Assembly (NCBI GenBank): GCA_030454085.1
Contig: JAKDJD010000010.1
Span: forward strand, 12,414-76,413
Length of the DNA: 64,000 nucleotides
From: Kocuria sp.
Lineage (GTDB): Bacteria; Actinomycetota; Actinomycetes; Actinomycetales; Micrococcaceae
Direction of reading: 5' to 3'
Shown: in pieces, positions 35,960-45,738 of the stretch
Layout: every line of letters starts with the position of its first letter
How positions within the stretch are numbered: position 1 is the first letter of the stretch
The notes under the pieces: generated by a model
Told to the model about the DNA's origin: nothing
Databases searched by the model: none
Seen by the model: only the letters and a program-made list of their open reading frames with translations
Made by a program: the position numbers and the translations under genes

Positions 35960-36131
35960 GTTGTCGTGTCACAGGACGGCTCTCGCTTTTACTTCCTGGA
36001 AACATGCGCGGAAAGACGTAACACGGTAGCAATCCGATCGGAGGCCGGTAGAAACATGGCCGACGCAGACTGAACCCCGTATTCCTTCGGGCACGGGCCC
36101 GGAGAAAGCGCACCGTGAAAGGGAATCGGTC

Positions 36132-37451
36132 ATGAACCAATTGTCCGCAACCGACGTATGGACCGTCGTCGCCGCCGCGCTCGTTCTGCTGATGACGCCC
36201 GGACTCGCCTTCTTCTACGGCGGCATGACCAGGGTCACCGCGGCCCTCAACATGATGATGATGAGTTTTGTGTCCATCGGACTGGTGGGAGTGGTCTGGG
36301 TCCTGTGGGGATCCTCGATGTCGGCAGAACCCGGGTGGATTCCCGGAATCGTCGGAAGTCCGTGGCGGGACTTCGGACTCGGTGAATCAATGGCCAGCGG
36401 TGACCTGATGGCCGCCGGATTCTCCGGGACCTTTGCGATCATTACCGTCGCCCTGGTCTCGGGCGCCATCGCGGACCGGACCAAATTCGGCTCCTGGTGC
36501 CTCTTCGTTCCCGTGTGGATCACTTTCGTCTATGCACCCCTGGCCTTCATGGTGTGGACGGATGGAGGCCTCTTTGCCGCGGATGGCTGGATCGGCTCGG
36601 CCCTCGGGGAAACCATCGATTTCGCCGGAGGCCTCGTGGTCCACGTCAACGCGGGCGTCGCCGGGCTCGTGCTGTGCCTGGTGCTCGGGGTGCGTCGCGG
36701 GTTCGGCAAGGACGCGGACCACAGGCCGCACAACCTGCCCTTCGTGATGCTGGGGGCCGCACTGCTGTGGTTCGGCTGGTTCGGATTCAACGCCGGAGCG
36801 GCGGCCGATGCCGCGGAAGCGGGCCTGATCTGGATCAACACCCTGGTGTGCCCCGCCGCGGGGATGCTCGGTTGGCTTCTGGTGGAGCGGCTGAGGGACG
36901 GACACCCGACGTCGTTGGGATCGGCCTCGGGCATCGTCGCAGGCCTGGTCGCCATTACACCGGCCTGCGCGAACGTGGACCCTGGGTGGTCGATCGTGCT
37001 CGGTCTGGTCTCCGGTGCGGCATGCTGCCTTGCGGTCGGGCTCAAATTCCGATTCGGGTACGACGATTCCCTCGACGTCGTGGGCCTGCACCTCGTGGCC
37101 GGCGTCATCGGCACGGTGGCTCTGGGATTCATCGCGACTGACGACCACGGTCGTGCCGGTCTGTTCTACGGGGGCGGAGCGGGGCTGCTCGTCGCCCAGG
37201 TAGTTGCCACGATCCTCACGGCCGTCTTCACCGCGGTCATGACCTTTGTCATCGCCATTGCCGTGAAGAAGACCATCGGATTCCGGGTCACGCCGGAGGA
37301 CGAGGAGCGAGGAATAGACGCGGTGTCCCACGCTGAAAGCGCCTACGCGTTCCTGTCCGGCGCATCCGCCTACCCCGGGGACCGGGACCGGGCCGCTGTC
37401 GCGGAGCATCGTGTCCCCGACGGAGGGCAGGGAAAACACACTGCGTCGTAG
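36132..37451 (+). CDS. amt: Ammonium transporter
   Basis: A 439-residue Amt/Mep/Rh channel with about eleven membrane helices. The twin pore histidines are His171 (GGLVVHVNAG) and His319 (DVVGLHLVAG). The N-terminal TPGLAFFYGGM and the C-terminal cytoplasmic tail, with the signature around DAVSHAESAYAF, are present, so it retains the surface that PII proteins bind. In mycobacteria and corynebacteria amt is followed by glnB/glnK and glnD; neither lies between this gene and ffh. Confidence 0.95.
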   Translation: MNQLSATDVWTVVAAALVLLMTPGLAFFYGGMTRVTAALNMMMMSFVSIGLVGVVWVLWGSSMSAEPGWIPGIVGSPWRDFGLGESMASGDLMAAGFSGTFAIITVALVSGAIADRTKFGSWCLFVPVWITFVYAPLAFMVWTDGGLFAADGWIGSALGETIDFAGGLVVHVNAGVAGLVLCLVLGVRRGFGKDADHRPHNLPFVMLGAALLWFGWFGFNAGAAADAAEAGLIWINTLVCPAAGMLGWLLVERLRDGHPTSLGSASGIVAGLVAITPACANVDPGWSIVLGLVSGAACCLAVGLKFRFGYDDSLDVVGLHLVAGVIGTVALGFIATDDHGRAGLFYGGGAGLLVAQVVATILTAVFTAVMTFVIAIAVKKTIGFRVTPEDEERGIDAVSHAESAYAFLSGASAYPGDRDRAAVAEHRVPDGGQGKHTAS

Positions 37452-37627
37452 GTGGTCAGGGGTGCGGTCGGGGACGCGTTCGCGCTGTGGAAAAGCTGCG
37501 GTCCGTAGGGAGTCGGCGGTGCTAGTCTTGGAGTCCGAGCGACCAACCGCGGCCGGCGGTGCCCCAGGCGCGTCCGGCCCGGAAAACACAGTACCGATAC
37601 GACTGCATCGAAAGTAGACCACGTCAC

Positions 37628-39211
37628 GTGTTCAATTCTCTGTCCGACCGCCTAGCATCGACCTTCAAGAACCTGCGCGGCAAGGGCCGCCTGTCCGAGG
37701 CCGACGTCGACGCCACCGTCCGCGAGATCCGACGCGCCCTCCTGGATGCCGACGTCGCGGTCCCCGTGGTTCGTGAATTCACGGCATCGATCAAGGAACG
37801 CGCAACCGGTAGCGAGGTCTCCGAAGCCCTCAACCCGGCCCAGCAGGTCGTCAAGATCGTCAACGAGGAACTGCAGGGCATCCTCGGCGGCGAGACCCGA
37901 CGCATCAACATGGCCAAGACCGGGCCAACCATCATCATGCTGGCCGGTCTGCAGGGTTCGGGCAAGACGACCTTCGCGGGCAAGCTCGGCAAATGGCTGG
38001 CAGCCCAGGGGCACAAGCCGATCCTCGTCGCTTCTGACCTTCAGCGCCCGAACGCCGTGACCCAGTTGCAGGTGGTGGGGGAGCGTGCCGGTGTCCCGGT
38101 CTTTGCTCCGCACCCCGGCACGACCAGCGAGTTCGACGATCCCACCGGGGACCCCGTCCAGGTTGCCCGTGACGGTGTCGCTACGGCGCGCGCCAAGTTG
38201 CACGACGTCGTCATCGTCGACACCGCGGGTCGACTGGGCGTGGACCAGGAGCTCATGAAGCAGGCGCGCGACATCCGCGATGCCATAGTTCCGAACGAGG
38301 TCCTGTTCGTCATCGACGCCATGATCGGTCAGGACGCGGTCAACACAGCCCTCGCGTTCAACGAGGGCGTGGACTTCACCGGCGTCGTCCTCTCCAAGCT
38401 GGATGGCGACGCCCGAGGCGGTGCCGCGCTTTCCGTGGCCTCCGTGACGGGCAAGCCCATCATGTTCGCCTCGACGGGTGAGAACGTCTCCGACATCGAG
38501 CAGTTCCACCCGGACCGGATGGCAAGCCGCATCCTGGACATGGGCGATGTGCTGACCCTGATCGAACAGGCGGAGGCCAGCTGGGACAAGGCCGAAGCCG
38601 ACCGGATGGCCAAGAAGTTCCAGGATCGTGAGGACTTCACCTTCGAGGACTTCCTGTCCCAGATGCAGCAGATCCGCAAAATGGGGTCGATGAAGAAGAT
38701 GCTGATGATGATGCCCGGTGCGGCACAGATGCGTCAGCAGCTCGAGAACTTCGACGACCGCGAGATCGACAGGGTCGAGGCCATCGTCCGCTCGATGACT
38801 CCTCACGAGCGGGTCGCTCCCAAGATCATCAACGGATCCCGCCGTGCGCGCATCGCCAAGGGCTCGGGCGTCACGGTTTCCGAGGTCAACCAGCTCATGG
38901 AGCGGTTCGGTCAGGCGCAGAAAATGATGAAGAAGATGGCCTCCGGTCAGGGCGGGGGAATGCCCGGAATGCCTGGCGGAATGCCGGGAATGGGCAGCGC
39001 CGGCGGGGGAAAGAAGAACCGCAAGGGCGCCAAGGGCAAGAACGCCAAGAAGGTACGGTCGGGCAACCCTGCCAAGCGCGAGGCGGAGCTCAAGGGCCAG
39101 GCACAGAAACCGAAGCAGACGAACGGTTCGAGCTTCGGAAAGCAGCAGGACTTCGACATGGACTCGATGAATCTGCCGAAGGGCTTTGAGAAATTCCTCG
39201 GGGACAAGTAG
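37628..39211 (+). CDS. ffh: Signal recognition particle protein Ffh
   Basis: A 527-residue SRP54 homologue that binds signal peptides and 4.5S RNA. The NG domain has GLQGSGKTT (about residues 107-115), DTAGR and SKLDGDARGGAAL. The Met-rich M domain is typical (MKKMLMMMPG, MMKKMASG) and ends in a Gly/Met/Lys-rich tail (GGMPGMPGGMPGMG). GTG 37628 gives the standard FNSLSDRLASTFKNLRGKG start; the ribosome site (GAAAGTAG) is weak. Confidence 0.96.
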   Translation: MFNSLSDRLASTFKNLRGKGRLSEADVDATVREIRRALLDADVAVPVVREFTASIKERATGSEVSEALNPAQQVVKIVNEELQGILGGETRRINMAKTGPTIIMLAGLQGSGKTTFAGKLGKWLAAQGHKPILVASDLQRPNAVTQLQVVGERAGVPVFAPHPGTTSEFDDPTGDPVQVARDGVATARAKLHDVVIVDTAGRLGVDQELMKQARDIRDAIVPNEVLFVIDAMIGQDAVNTALAFNEGVDFTGVVLSKLDGDARGGAALSVASVTGKPIMFASTGENVSDIEQFHPDRMASRILDMGDVLTLIEQAEASWDKAEADRMAKKFQDREDFTFEDFLSQMQQIRKMGSMKKMLMMMPGAAQMRQQLENFDDREIDRVEAIVRSMTPHERVAPKIINGSRRARIAKGSGVTVSEVNQLMERFGQAQKMMKKMASGQGGGMPGMPGGMPGMGSAGGGKKNRKGAKGKNAKKVRSGNPAKREAELKGQAQKPKQTNGSSFGKQQDFDMDSMNLPKGFEKFLGDK

Positions 39212-39221
39212 ACCTGGGTCC

Positions 39222-39713
39222 ATGGCTAATACTTACTTGTCCGAAGAGGATTTCAGAGCTTTCGTCAATTCGTTGCCGCGACGCCGCATGGCCGCCGGAG
39301 CACTGATCACGGACGAGTCCGACCGGTTGCTGGTCGTCAAGCCGAACTACAAGGACGGCTGGGCCCTACCGGGCGGAACGGTGGAAGCCGGAGAAGCGCC
39401 GCAGGACGGTTGCTTCCGGGAGGTCCTCGAGGAGGTCGGCCTGGATCTTCCGCGCGGCCGCATGCTCCTGGTCTTTCACGGCCTCAACATGGGGGACTGG
39501 GGAGACTCGGCCTATTTCATCTACGATGGCGGCACGATCCCGGCGGACACGAGGATCACGTTGCAGGAAGAGGAACTGACCGATTACGAATTCGTCGAGC
39601 TGAACCGGCTGGACGACTACCTCGGTTCCGGGTTCTCCGACAGGCTCAGGCAAGCTCACGGAGTCAGGGAAACGGAAGCGGTCATCGAACTCAGCTCCGG
39701 CCAGTGGAATTGA
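39222..39713 (+). CDS. Nudix hydrolase
   Basis: A 163-residue protein with a perfect Nudix box (GX5EX7REUXEEXGU) spanning GTVEAGEAPQDGCFREVLEE and VG, starting near residue 47. It hydrolyses a nucleoside-diphosphate-linked compound; the substrate is not evident. ATG 39222 lies 10 bases after the ffh stop, so it may be co-transcribed with ffh. The acidic C-terminus ends 76 bases before the next gene. Confidence 0.88.
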   Translation: MANTYLSEEDFRAFVNSLPRRRMAAGALITDESDRLLVVKPNYKDGWALPGGTVEAGEAPQDGCFREVLEEVGLDLPRGRMLLVFHGLNMGDWGDSAYFIYDGGTIPADTRITLQEEELTDYEFVELNRLDDYLGSGFSDRLRQAHGVRETEAVIELSSGQWN

Positions 39714-39789
39714 TGTCGCCCGAAGACCCGGGAACCGGTCTCTGACGAGTACCGTGAAAGGAACCGACGCACGAAAGGACAGACGAAAA

Positions 39790-40890
39790 GTGACCGACGA
39801 CCATCGCACCCCCAGGACACCCGACCAGGGCGGTATCACCTGGCAGTGGGTCCCCGTGCGTTTGGACCTCCACCGACGGCTCACCGAGACCCCGGAGGGC
39901 GGAGTCGTGGTCACGAGCGCTGGAGCCGAAGCCGAACGGGAACGGATCCTCAAGCTCATCAGGGAGCAGTCGGTCCCGGCCCTGTACACGACGGGTGACC
40001 ACAACCTGCGTCTGATGGTTCCCGTGCACATTCGTGGAGATGTCACTCACGTGGCCCGCGCGGACGCCTCGGGCGAACTCAGCCTGGGTGGCGAGCTGGG
40101 CGAGTTCATGGAGACCATCCTGGCTTTCCCCGGTCTCGAATATGCCTCGTGGCAGACGGGCGACGGACTGAGCAACGCACCCAGCGCGGTCGCGATGTTC
40201 GAAGGTTCGGCGCGCTCGGTACGCCACGCCCTCGATTCCGTGCGGCCGCAGGGCTGGTTCGAGATGGCACCTTCGGGCGACCGGTGGATCGTGGTGACCT
40301 GCGAGTTCTATGAAGACCTGCTGGCCTTGGTGGACGAGTTGCCCCGACGCGCCGTCGTGCTGGACACGGACGGCGAACATCGGGCCGCGACCTTCTGTCC
40401 TTCGGTGGGTGAGCCGGTGTCCCTGGCGTGGGGCCCGGTGCGTGGTGCCGTGTCGACTTATCCCTCGGACTCTCCCGCGGGCGCGCTCCAGTCCGAAATC
40501 GCGGGTCAGGAAGAGGCCGCAGTGCGCGAGGCGGCGAGAACGAGGGCGGTCGAGAACCTGACGGAAGCCTTCGGACTCGACGACGTGGGTGCCCGACGTC
40601 TCGAAAAGTATGCGGCCGACGACAACGGCCGGTACGCACCCGAATCCGTGTTGCAACTGCTCGGTCTTTCGGACTTGCCCGCGAAGGTCATCGACGGCCG
40701 CAAGTCCCTGTCCGATCAGCCCGGTTACGAGAAGTTCGATCCCTCGGCCGAATCCGAGGATGCACCGGATCCGGTGTCCGACCTCCACGCCTCCATTCGT
40801 CTCTCGGAGACGGCTCGGCGCGGGGGATGGGCCCTGGCCACCGCGGCGGGCGTCGGGCTCGGCGCGTGGATCCTGCGCAGAAAGAGATAG
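39790..40890 (+). CDS. Uncharacterised tail-anchored membrane protein
   Basis: A 366-residue protein I do not recognise. Most is soluble and acidic with no enzyme motif I can name. A predicted helical, charged stretch (AAVREAARTRAVENLTEAFGL) follows residue ~245. The extreme C-terminus is one hydrophobic helix (GGWALATAAGVGLGAWI) ending LRRKR, a C-tail-anchor arrangement with the bulk in the cytoplasm. GTG 39790 is chosen because AAAGGA precedes it; an earlier in-frame GTG at 39754 lacks a ribosome site. The sensor-kinase gene starts 9 bases after the stop, so the three genes to 43066 probably form one operon. Confidence 0.8.
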   Translation: MTDDHRTPRTPDQGGITWQWVPVRLDLHRRLTETPEGGVVVTSAGAEAERERILKLIREQSVPALYTTGDHNLRLMVPVHIRGDVTHVARADASGELSLGGELGEFMETILAFPGLEYASWQTGDGLSNAPSAVAMFEGSARSVRHALDSVRPQGWFEMAPSGDRWIVVTCEFYEDLLALVDELPRRAVVLDTDGEHRAATFCPSVGEPVSLAWGPVRGAVSTYPSDSPAGALQSEIAGQEEAAVREAARTRAVENLTEAFGLDDVGARRLEKYAADDNGRYAPESVLQLLGLSDLPAKVIDGRKSLSDQPGYEKFDPSAESEDAPDPVSDLHASIRLSETARRGGWALATAAGVGLGAWILRRKR

Positions 40891-40898
40891 GGGGCTCT

Positions 40899-42335
40899 GT
40901 GGCCGTCTCAGCATCGGGGGCCTCGCGCCTCCGTCGATGGCTGGACGACGACGAGCACCCGAACTGGAAGCGTCCTGGTCCGAGCCGGCGCCAGATGCGC
41001 AACGACGTCGTGCTGGCCTTTGTGCTCGCGATCGCGGGAATCGCGAGTCTCGTGCTCATGTCGAGTTATGGTCTGGTCGCCGGCGGCGGCCCCCTGGGCC
41101 TTCCGGAATACCTGGCCGCGGGAGGCGCACCGCTGACGCTGATGCTTCGGCGTCGGTTTCCGCTGAGTACCCTGATCGCCTCCAGCGCGGTCTTCGTTCC
41201 GCTGTTCTACACCTCGTTCTCGGTCTCATTGTCCGTGGTGTTCCAGGCCAGCTACTTCGTGGCCATTTACACCGCGGTGGCCTGGGCGGTCCGCCGGCGC
41301 GCCACCTGGATCACCCTCCTGGTCATTACGATCATCTACACGTCGTGGCTGGTGCTCACGTGGGCCGCTTCCCCAGAAATCCTGGAAGAGCTCCAAGGCA
41401 ACCTCGGGGAGTCCGCCGGTCCCATCAACCCCGTGGTCGCGTACACGATCTATTCGACGTTGCTCAACCTCGCGTACTTGTGTGGCGCGGCGGCTTTCGG
41501 ACGCGGAGCCTGGCGCGCGGCCCTGCGGCGGAACCGACTCGAGCACCAGGCCCGGACCATCCGCGATCAAGCTCAACGCCTCGCGCAGAATGCCGTGGTG
41601 GAGGAAAGAGTGCGTCTGGCCCGGGATCTGCACGACTCGATCGGTCACCACTTCACCGGGGTCGGGCTCCAAGCGGGCGGCGCCCGCCGGATTCTGGCGG
41701 CGTGCGACGAGGGGACGGAGGTCCGGCTCGGCCCCGCGCAGGCGGGTCTGGTCCGTGAGGCCATGACGGCCATCGAAACCAGCACCCGAGAAGGGATCGG
41801 TGAACTCCAAACGGTCCTCAGACTGCTGCGAGACCCGGATGAGGCCGAGTCCGTGACCGGGGGACCGAGCGGGAGGACGAAGACCATCCAGGATCTTCCC
41901 GAGCTCGTGGCCGGCTACGAGCGCATGGGACTCAGCGCACGGTTGTCGGTTTCGGCCCAGGACCGTGCCCACCTCGACCATCTCGGCGAATCCCTCCCCA
42001 CGGTCTACCATCATGGCGTCTACCGGATGGTCGAAGAATCACTGACGAACGTCCTCAAGCATTCGGACGCCAGCGAAGCCCAGGTGCATCTGACCGTGAA
42101 CGAAGAAACCGAGGAACTCCTGATCGATGTCGTCGAGCACGGCAACCCGGTGTCGCACGCGGACGAGGACGTGGTCCCGAGCACCGGATCGGGACTTCGC
42201 GGGATGCAGGAACGCGCGTCGGTGCTCGGAGGGCGCGTCGAGAGCTCATCGCTGTTCCCCTGGCCGGGATGGAGAACCAAACTGGCGCTTCCCCTGCCCA
42301 CCGACCAGCTTTCCCCGCGGAAGGACACCGTATGA
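40899..42335 (+). CDS. Two-component sensor histidine kinase (NarL-partner, HisKA_3 type)
   Basis: A 478-residue kinase. About five to six hydrophobic segments span residues 35-200 with almost no extracellular sensor domain, so it probably senses within the membrane. The dimerisation/phosphoacceptor helix has His245 (LARDLHDSIGHH); the ATPase domain shows MVEESLTNVLKHSD (N box) and GSGLRGMQERASVLGG (G box). GTG 40899 is 9 bases after the preceding stop. The stop overlaps the regulator start as ATGA. The signal is unknown; membrane-embedded kinases of this class often report cell-envelope stress. Confidence 0.9.
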   Translation: MAVSASGASRLRRWLDDDEHPNWKRPGPSRRQMRNDVVLAFVLAIAGIASLVLMSSYGLVAGGGPLGLPEYLAAGGAPLTLMLRRRFPLSTLIASSAVFVPLFYTSFSVSLSVVFQASYFVAIYTAVAWAVRRRATWITLLVITIIYTSWLVLTWAASPEILEELQGNLGESAGPINPVVAYTIYSTLLNLAYLCGAAAFGRGAWRAALRRNRLEHQARTIRDQAQRLAQNAVVEERVRLARDLHDSIGHHFTGVGLQAGGARRILAACDEGTEVRLGPAQAGLVREAMTAIETSTREGIGELQTVLRLLRDPDEAESVTGGPSGRTKTIQDLPELVAGYERMGLSARLSVSAQDRAHLDHLGESLPTVYHHGVYRMVEESLTNVLKHSDASEAQVHLTVNEETEELLIDVVEHGNPVSHADEDVVPSTGSGLRGMQERASVLGGRVESSSLFPWPGWRTKLALPLPTDQLSPRKDTV

Positions 42336-43066
42336 CTTCGCCGCTACGTGTATTCCTCGTCGACGACCAACACATGGTTCGCTCGGGGTTCTCCATGGTC
42401 CTCTCCGTGGAACCCGGAATCGACGTCGTCGGGGAAGCCCCGAACGCCGCGGATGCGCTGGAAAATCTGCGGCGCGAACCGGCCGACGTCGTGCTCATGG
42501 ACATCCAGATGCCCGGCATGAGTGGTCTCACCGCGACACGCCACGTCGTGGACGAAGGGCTCGGGAAGGTCATCATGCTCACGACCTTTGACCGGTCGGA
42601 TTACCTCTTCGGGGCCCTCGAGGCGGGTGCGAGCGGGTTCCTGCTCAAGACCGCCAGTGCGGAGGACCTCGTGACCGCGATCGAAGCGGTCGCCGACGGG
42701 CAGGCGCTGCTGAGTCCGGAAGTCACGTTGCCGCTGATCCGGCGCATCGTGGATCAGAACATGACACACGCCGATGGACACGGGGAAGGTCTCGCGGACG
42801 CCGAGGACAGCACCAACGCCGGGTCTTTCCCCGCACCGCTGTCGAACGACGACCTCGCCGTGCTCGAGACTCTCTCGGAGCGCGAGAAGGAAGTCCTGGC
42901 CCTGATGGCCGAAGGAAAGACGAACGGTGAGATCGCGGACCAGCTGTTCCTGGGGCTGGCGACGATCAAGACCCATGTCTCCCGCATTTTCGCGAAGACC
43001 TCCAGCCGCGACCGGGTGCAGGCCGTGATCTTCGCCTACCGGACGGGTATCGCCCGACCGGTCTGA
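42332..43066 (+). CDS. NarL/FixJ-family response regulator
   Basis: A 244-residue regulator: receiver domain residues 5-120 with the acidic pair Asp11-Asp12 and phosphoacceptor Asp57 ([10 protein letters not shown]), and the conserved lysine in [10 protein letters not shown]-terminal LuxR-type helix-turn-helix ([20 protein letters not shown], then [13 protein letters not shown]) binds DNA. An acidic linker of about 35 residues ([19 protein letters not shown] region) is longer than usual. It is translationally coupled to the kinase through ATGA and is certainly its partner. Confidence 0.94.
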   Translation: MTSPLRVFLVDDQHMVRSGFSMVLSVEPGIDVVGEAPNAADALENLRREPADVVLMDIQMPGMSGLTATRHVVDEGLGKVIMLTTFDRSDYLFGALEAGASGFLLKTASAEDLVTAIEAVADGQALLSPEVTLPLIRRIVDQNMTHADGHGEGLADAEDSTNAGSFPAPLSNDDLAVLETLSEREKEVLALMAEGKTNGEIADQLFLGLATIKTHVSRIFAKTSSRDRVQAVIFAYRTGIARPV

Positions 43067-43278
43067 TCCCGCTCTCGCGGCGTGACGCACACGACGCACG
43101 AACCGGGGAGCGGTGCTGGTCATCATTGCACGGCTCTGGCATACTTGGTGGGTACTCGATGTGCGTGGCCCCTCTCACCGCGCAGCATTTGGTCCGCAGG
43201 TTCCTCACCGACAACCCCGCCCCACGGGTGTATCCGAGTGGGAACCGACCTTGTATAGATACAGGAGAGTCCACACAA

Positions 43279-43716
43279 GTGGCTGTAAAGATTCGTCTGA
43301 AGCGTCTGGGCAAGATTCGCGATCCCCGTTACCGCATCGTCGTCGCCGATTCCCGCACCAAGCGGGATGGCCGTGCGATCGAGGAGATCGGCATCTACCA
43401 GCCGACCGAGAACCCTTCGCTGGTCGAGCTCAATTCCGAGCGCGCCCAGTACTGGCTGTCCGTCGGCGCCCAGCCGACCGAACAGGTTCTGGCACTGCTC
43501 AAGCTGACCGGTGACTGGGCCAAGTTCAAGGGCGAGGGCTCGACCGAATCGACCGTTAAGCCGGTCGAGGGCAAGCCCGAGTTCCAGGTCCCGGAGAAGG
43601 ATTCCGTGGTCATCCCCGAGGCCATCACTCCCAAGAGCGAGGAGAAGGCCCCGGCCGCCGAATCTTCCGAGGAGAAGGCCGAAGAGGCCGAGACCTCCGA
43701 AGAGTCTGCCGAGTAA
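43279..43716 (+). CDS. rpsP: 30S ribosomal protein S16
   Basis: S16, 145 residues, starting [25 protein letters not shown]. The core ends near residue 85; the rest is an acidic tail rich in Glu, Ser and Ala ([20 protein letters not shown]), as in many actinobacterial S16 proteins. GTG 43279 has AGGAGAG upstream. The KH-protein gene starts 2 bases after the stop. The 212 bases upstream hold no gene and presumably the promoter, which I could not place convincingly. Confidence 0.97.
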   Translation: MAVKIRLKRLGKIRDPRYRIVVADSRTKRDGRAIEEIGIYQPTENPSLVELNSERAQYWLSVGAQPTEQVLALLKLTGDWAKFKGEGSTESTVKPVEGKPEFQVPEKDSVVIPEAITPKSEEKAPAAESSEEKAEEAETSEESAE

Positions 43717-43718
43717 TT

Positions 43719-43961
43719 ATGCTTTCCGAAGCTGTGGAGCACCTCGTCCGTGGAATCGTCGATCATCCCGACGACGTCCAGGTTCGTTCGCGGTCCGGCC
43801 GTCGTGGCCAGACCCTCGAGGTCCGGGTCAACCCGGAAGATCTCGGTCGCGTCATCGGACGTGGCGGTCGGACCGCGAAATCGGTACGGACCGTTATCGG
43901 TGCCCTGGCTGACGGCGAACAGGTGAGGGTCGATGTGATCGACACCGATCGTCGTCGATAG
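43719..43961 (+). CDS. khpA: KH-domain RNA-binding protein (KhpA-like)
   Basis: An 80-residue protein with one KH domain; the RNA-contacting GXXG loop is GRGG in VIGRGGRTAKSVRT. It is placed between rpsP and rimM, as usual. KhpA proteins act with KhpB in some Gram-positives to control cell division and sRNA binding; that role is not shown here. It is two bases after rpsP and followed by a strong terminator. Confidence 0.92.
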   Translation: MLSEAVEHLVRGIVDHPDDVQVRSRSGRRGQTLEVRVNPEDLGRVIGRGGRTAKSVRTVIGALADGEQVRVDVIDTDRRR

Positions 43962-43987
43962 CAGGCGCGGCGGTATGATGCCGTGAC

Positions 43988-44034
43988 AACAGGCCCGTTC
44001 CCACCCCGTGGTGGGAGCGGGCCTGTTATATTTC
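43988..44034 (+). terminator. Strong terminator between khpA and rimM
   Basis: An 18-bp stem (43988-44005 with 44010-44027, one G-T pair, CCGT loop) is followed by the T-rich ATATTT. It splits the rpsP-khpA unit from rimM-trmD. Confidence 0.88.
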
Positions 44035-44083
44035 CGGTGTACGGTACGGGTCCTTTCGGCCCGTCAGAAAGGAGTCGAACCCG

Positions 44084-44674
44084 GTGCAGGTCCAGGTCGC
44101 AAGAATCGGCAAACCCCATGGGATCAAAGGGGAAGTCACGGTCCAGCTCTATACGGACGATCCCTCGACTCGGTTGGTGAGCGGAGCCACCCTGCGGATC
44201 GAACCTTCCACGCCACTGGCACCCTCGGGGCAGGTGCGCATCAGGTCGGCCCGGTGGAACAAGAACATCCTGGTCCTGGCGCTGGATGAAGTGACCACTC
44301 GCAACGATGCCGAAGCACTGCGGAACCACACGCTCGTAACGGACACCGAAGAGGTGGAGGACACCGAAGGCTACTACGAGCACGAGCTCATAGGCCTCGA
44401 CGTCTACTCCGTACCGAGCCCGGATGTCACCGAACTGACGCATCGCATCGGCCGCGTCACCGGACTGACCACCGGCTCCACGCAGGATCTCCTGGCGGTG
44501 GAACTCGACAACGGTACCGAATCCCTGATTCCTTTCGTCGAGGAACTCGTTCCGGATGTGGACCTGGACCAGGGATTCGTGGTGGTCTGTCCGCCTCCCG
44601 GCCTCCTCGAACTGAACGCCGAGGCCGACGTCGAGACCGACACCGATGCCTCAGGCCGAGGGAACACCGAATGA
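44084..44674 (+). CDS. rimM: 16S rRNA processing protein RimM
   Basis: A 196-residue assembly factor for the 30S head. The N-terminal [21 protein letters not shown] and the C-terminal PRC-barrel ([14 protein letters not shown] to [13 protein letters not shown]) are complete; an acidic Asp/Thr-rich tail follows. GTG 44084 has AAAGGAG upstream. The stop overlaps the trmD start as ATGA. Confidence 0.96.
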   Translation: MQVQVARIGKPHGIKGEVTVQLYTDDPSTRLVSGATLRIEPSTPLAPSGQVRIRSARWNKNILVLALDEVTTRNDAEALRNHTLVTDTEEVEDTEGYYEHELIGLDVYSVPSPDVTELTHRIGRVTGLTTGSTQDLLAVELDNGTESLIPFVEELVPDVDLDQGFVVVCPPPGLLELNAEADVETDTDASGRGNTE

Positions 44675-45498
44675 GACCGCGTTACGACGTCCTGTCGATC
44701 TTTCCCGAGTACTTGCAGCCCCTGGAACTCTCGCTCATCGGCAAGGCCAGAAAATCTGGTCTCCTCCGCCTTTCCGTGACCGATCTTCGCGACTTCACGA
44801 CGGATCGGCACCGGACCGTGGACGATACCCCGTACGGGGGCGGTGCGGGCATGGTCATGAAAGCCGAACCGTGGGCGCAGGCCCTCGAATCCGTTCTTGA
44901 GGCTCGTGGGGACGCGGACGTCCCGGACGAGTCCTCTTCCGAAGAGGACGGGGCGCACGACCCGCGTCCGCTGCTCGTGGTTCCGTCTCCCGCGGGCAAC
45001 GTTTTCACCCAGCGCACCGCCGAGGCTTTCGCGCAGGAACGGCACATCGTTTTCGCCTGCGGTCGTTACGAGGGCATCGACGAGAGAGTTCTGGACTGGG
45101 CCGGGGAGAGGTTCCGCGTCCTGCCCGTGAGCCTGGGAGATTATGTGCTCAACGGCGGGGAAGTGGCCGTCATGGCCATGATCGAAGCCACCGCGCGGCT
45201 GCTACCCGGCGTCATCGGCAACCCCGAATCGTTGGTCGAAGAGTCGCATTCCGACGGTCTGCTCGAGTACCCGGTCTACACCAAGCCGGCGGTGTGGCGT
45301 GACCGGGCGGTCCCGGACGTTCTCCTGTCCGGAAACCACGCGGTCATTGCGCGCGCAAGGAGGGACTGGCAGGTCGAGCGGACCGCCCGGCGTCGTCCCG
45401 ACCTGATCGAGGCCCTGGACGAGTCTGCCCTGAACGCGCGAGACCGTTGCGTCCTCGACGCCGCATGGTCCGAAGGTGACCAGGACAATATCGAATAG
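44671..45498 (+). CDS. trmD: tRNA (guanine-N1-)-methyltransferase
   Basis: Methylates G37 of tRNAs that read codons starting with C, preventing frameshifts. The 275-residue SPOUT enzyme has [24 protein letters not shown] and [20 protein letters not shown], the knot that binds SAM. A 15-residue acidic insert ([13 protein letters not shown]) lies about residue 90. ATG 44671 overlaps rimM. Confidence 0.97.
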   Translation: MRPRYDVLSIFPEYLQPLELSLIGKARKSGLLRLSVTDLRDFTTDRHRTVDDTPYGGGAGMVMKAEPWAQALESVLEARGDADVPDESSSEEDGAHDPRPLLVVPSPAGNVFTQRTAEAFAQERHIVFACGRYEGIDERVLDWAGERFRVLPVSLGDYVLNGGEVAVMAMIEATARLLPGVIGNPESLVEESHSDGLLEYPVYTKPAVWRDRAVPDVLLSGNHAVIARARRDWQVERTARRRPDLIEALDESALNARDRCVLDAAWSEGDQDNIE

Positions 45499-45738
45499 TT
45501 CGCGACGCCGCCCGATTCTGTGGAAGTTGCACCCGCGGTGTGGCAAAATAAGAAATCGCGCCGTGTTCGGGCACGCCCCTGCCGCAGGGGGAAGAGCGAC
45601 CAAACGGACACAGGCACCGGGACACCAATCCTGTCCCGGCTGAAACACCACTTCGGAAGCATTCTCGGCACACGTCGGGAGCCTCCGTCGCAGCAATCGG
45701 CCAGTGGCCTGCGGCATTGACCGAGGAGAAAAATCGTC
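45499..45738 (+). promoter_or_regulatory. Candidate rplS leader region with hairpin
   Basis: This 240-base space before rplS has no gene. TTGCAC near 45526 and TAAGAA about 16 bases on may be a promoter. A clean hairpin CCGGGACA/TGTCCCGG (45617-45624 with 45632-45639) lies in the would-be leader, and GAGGAG precedes the rplS ATG. Ribosomal-protein leaders before rplS are known in other Gram-positives; no consensus match was tested. Confidence 0.35.
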
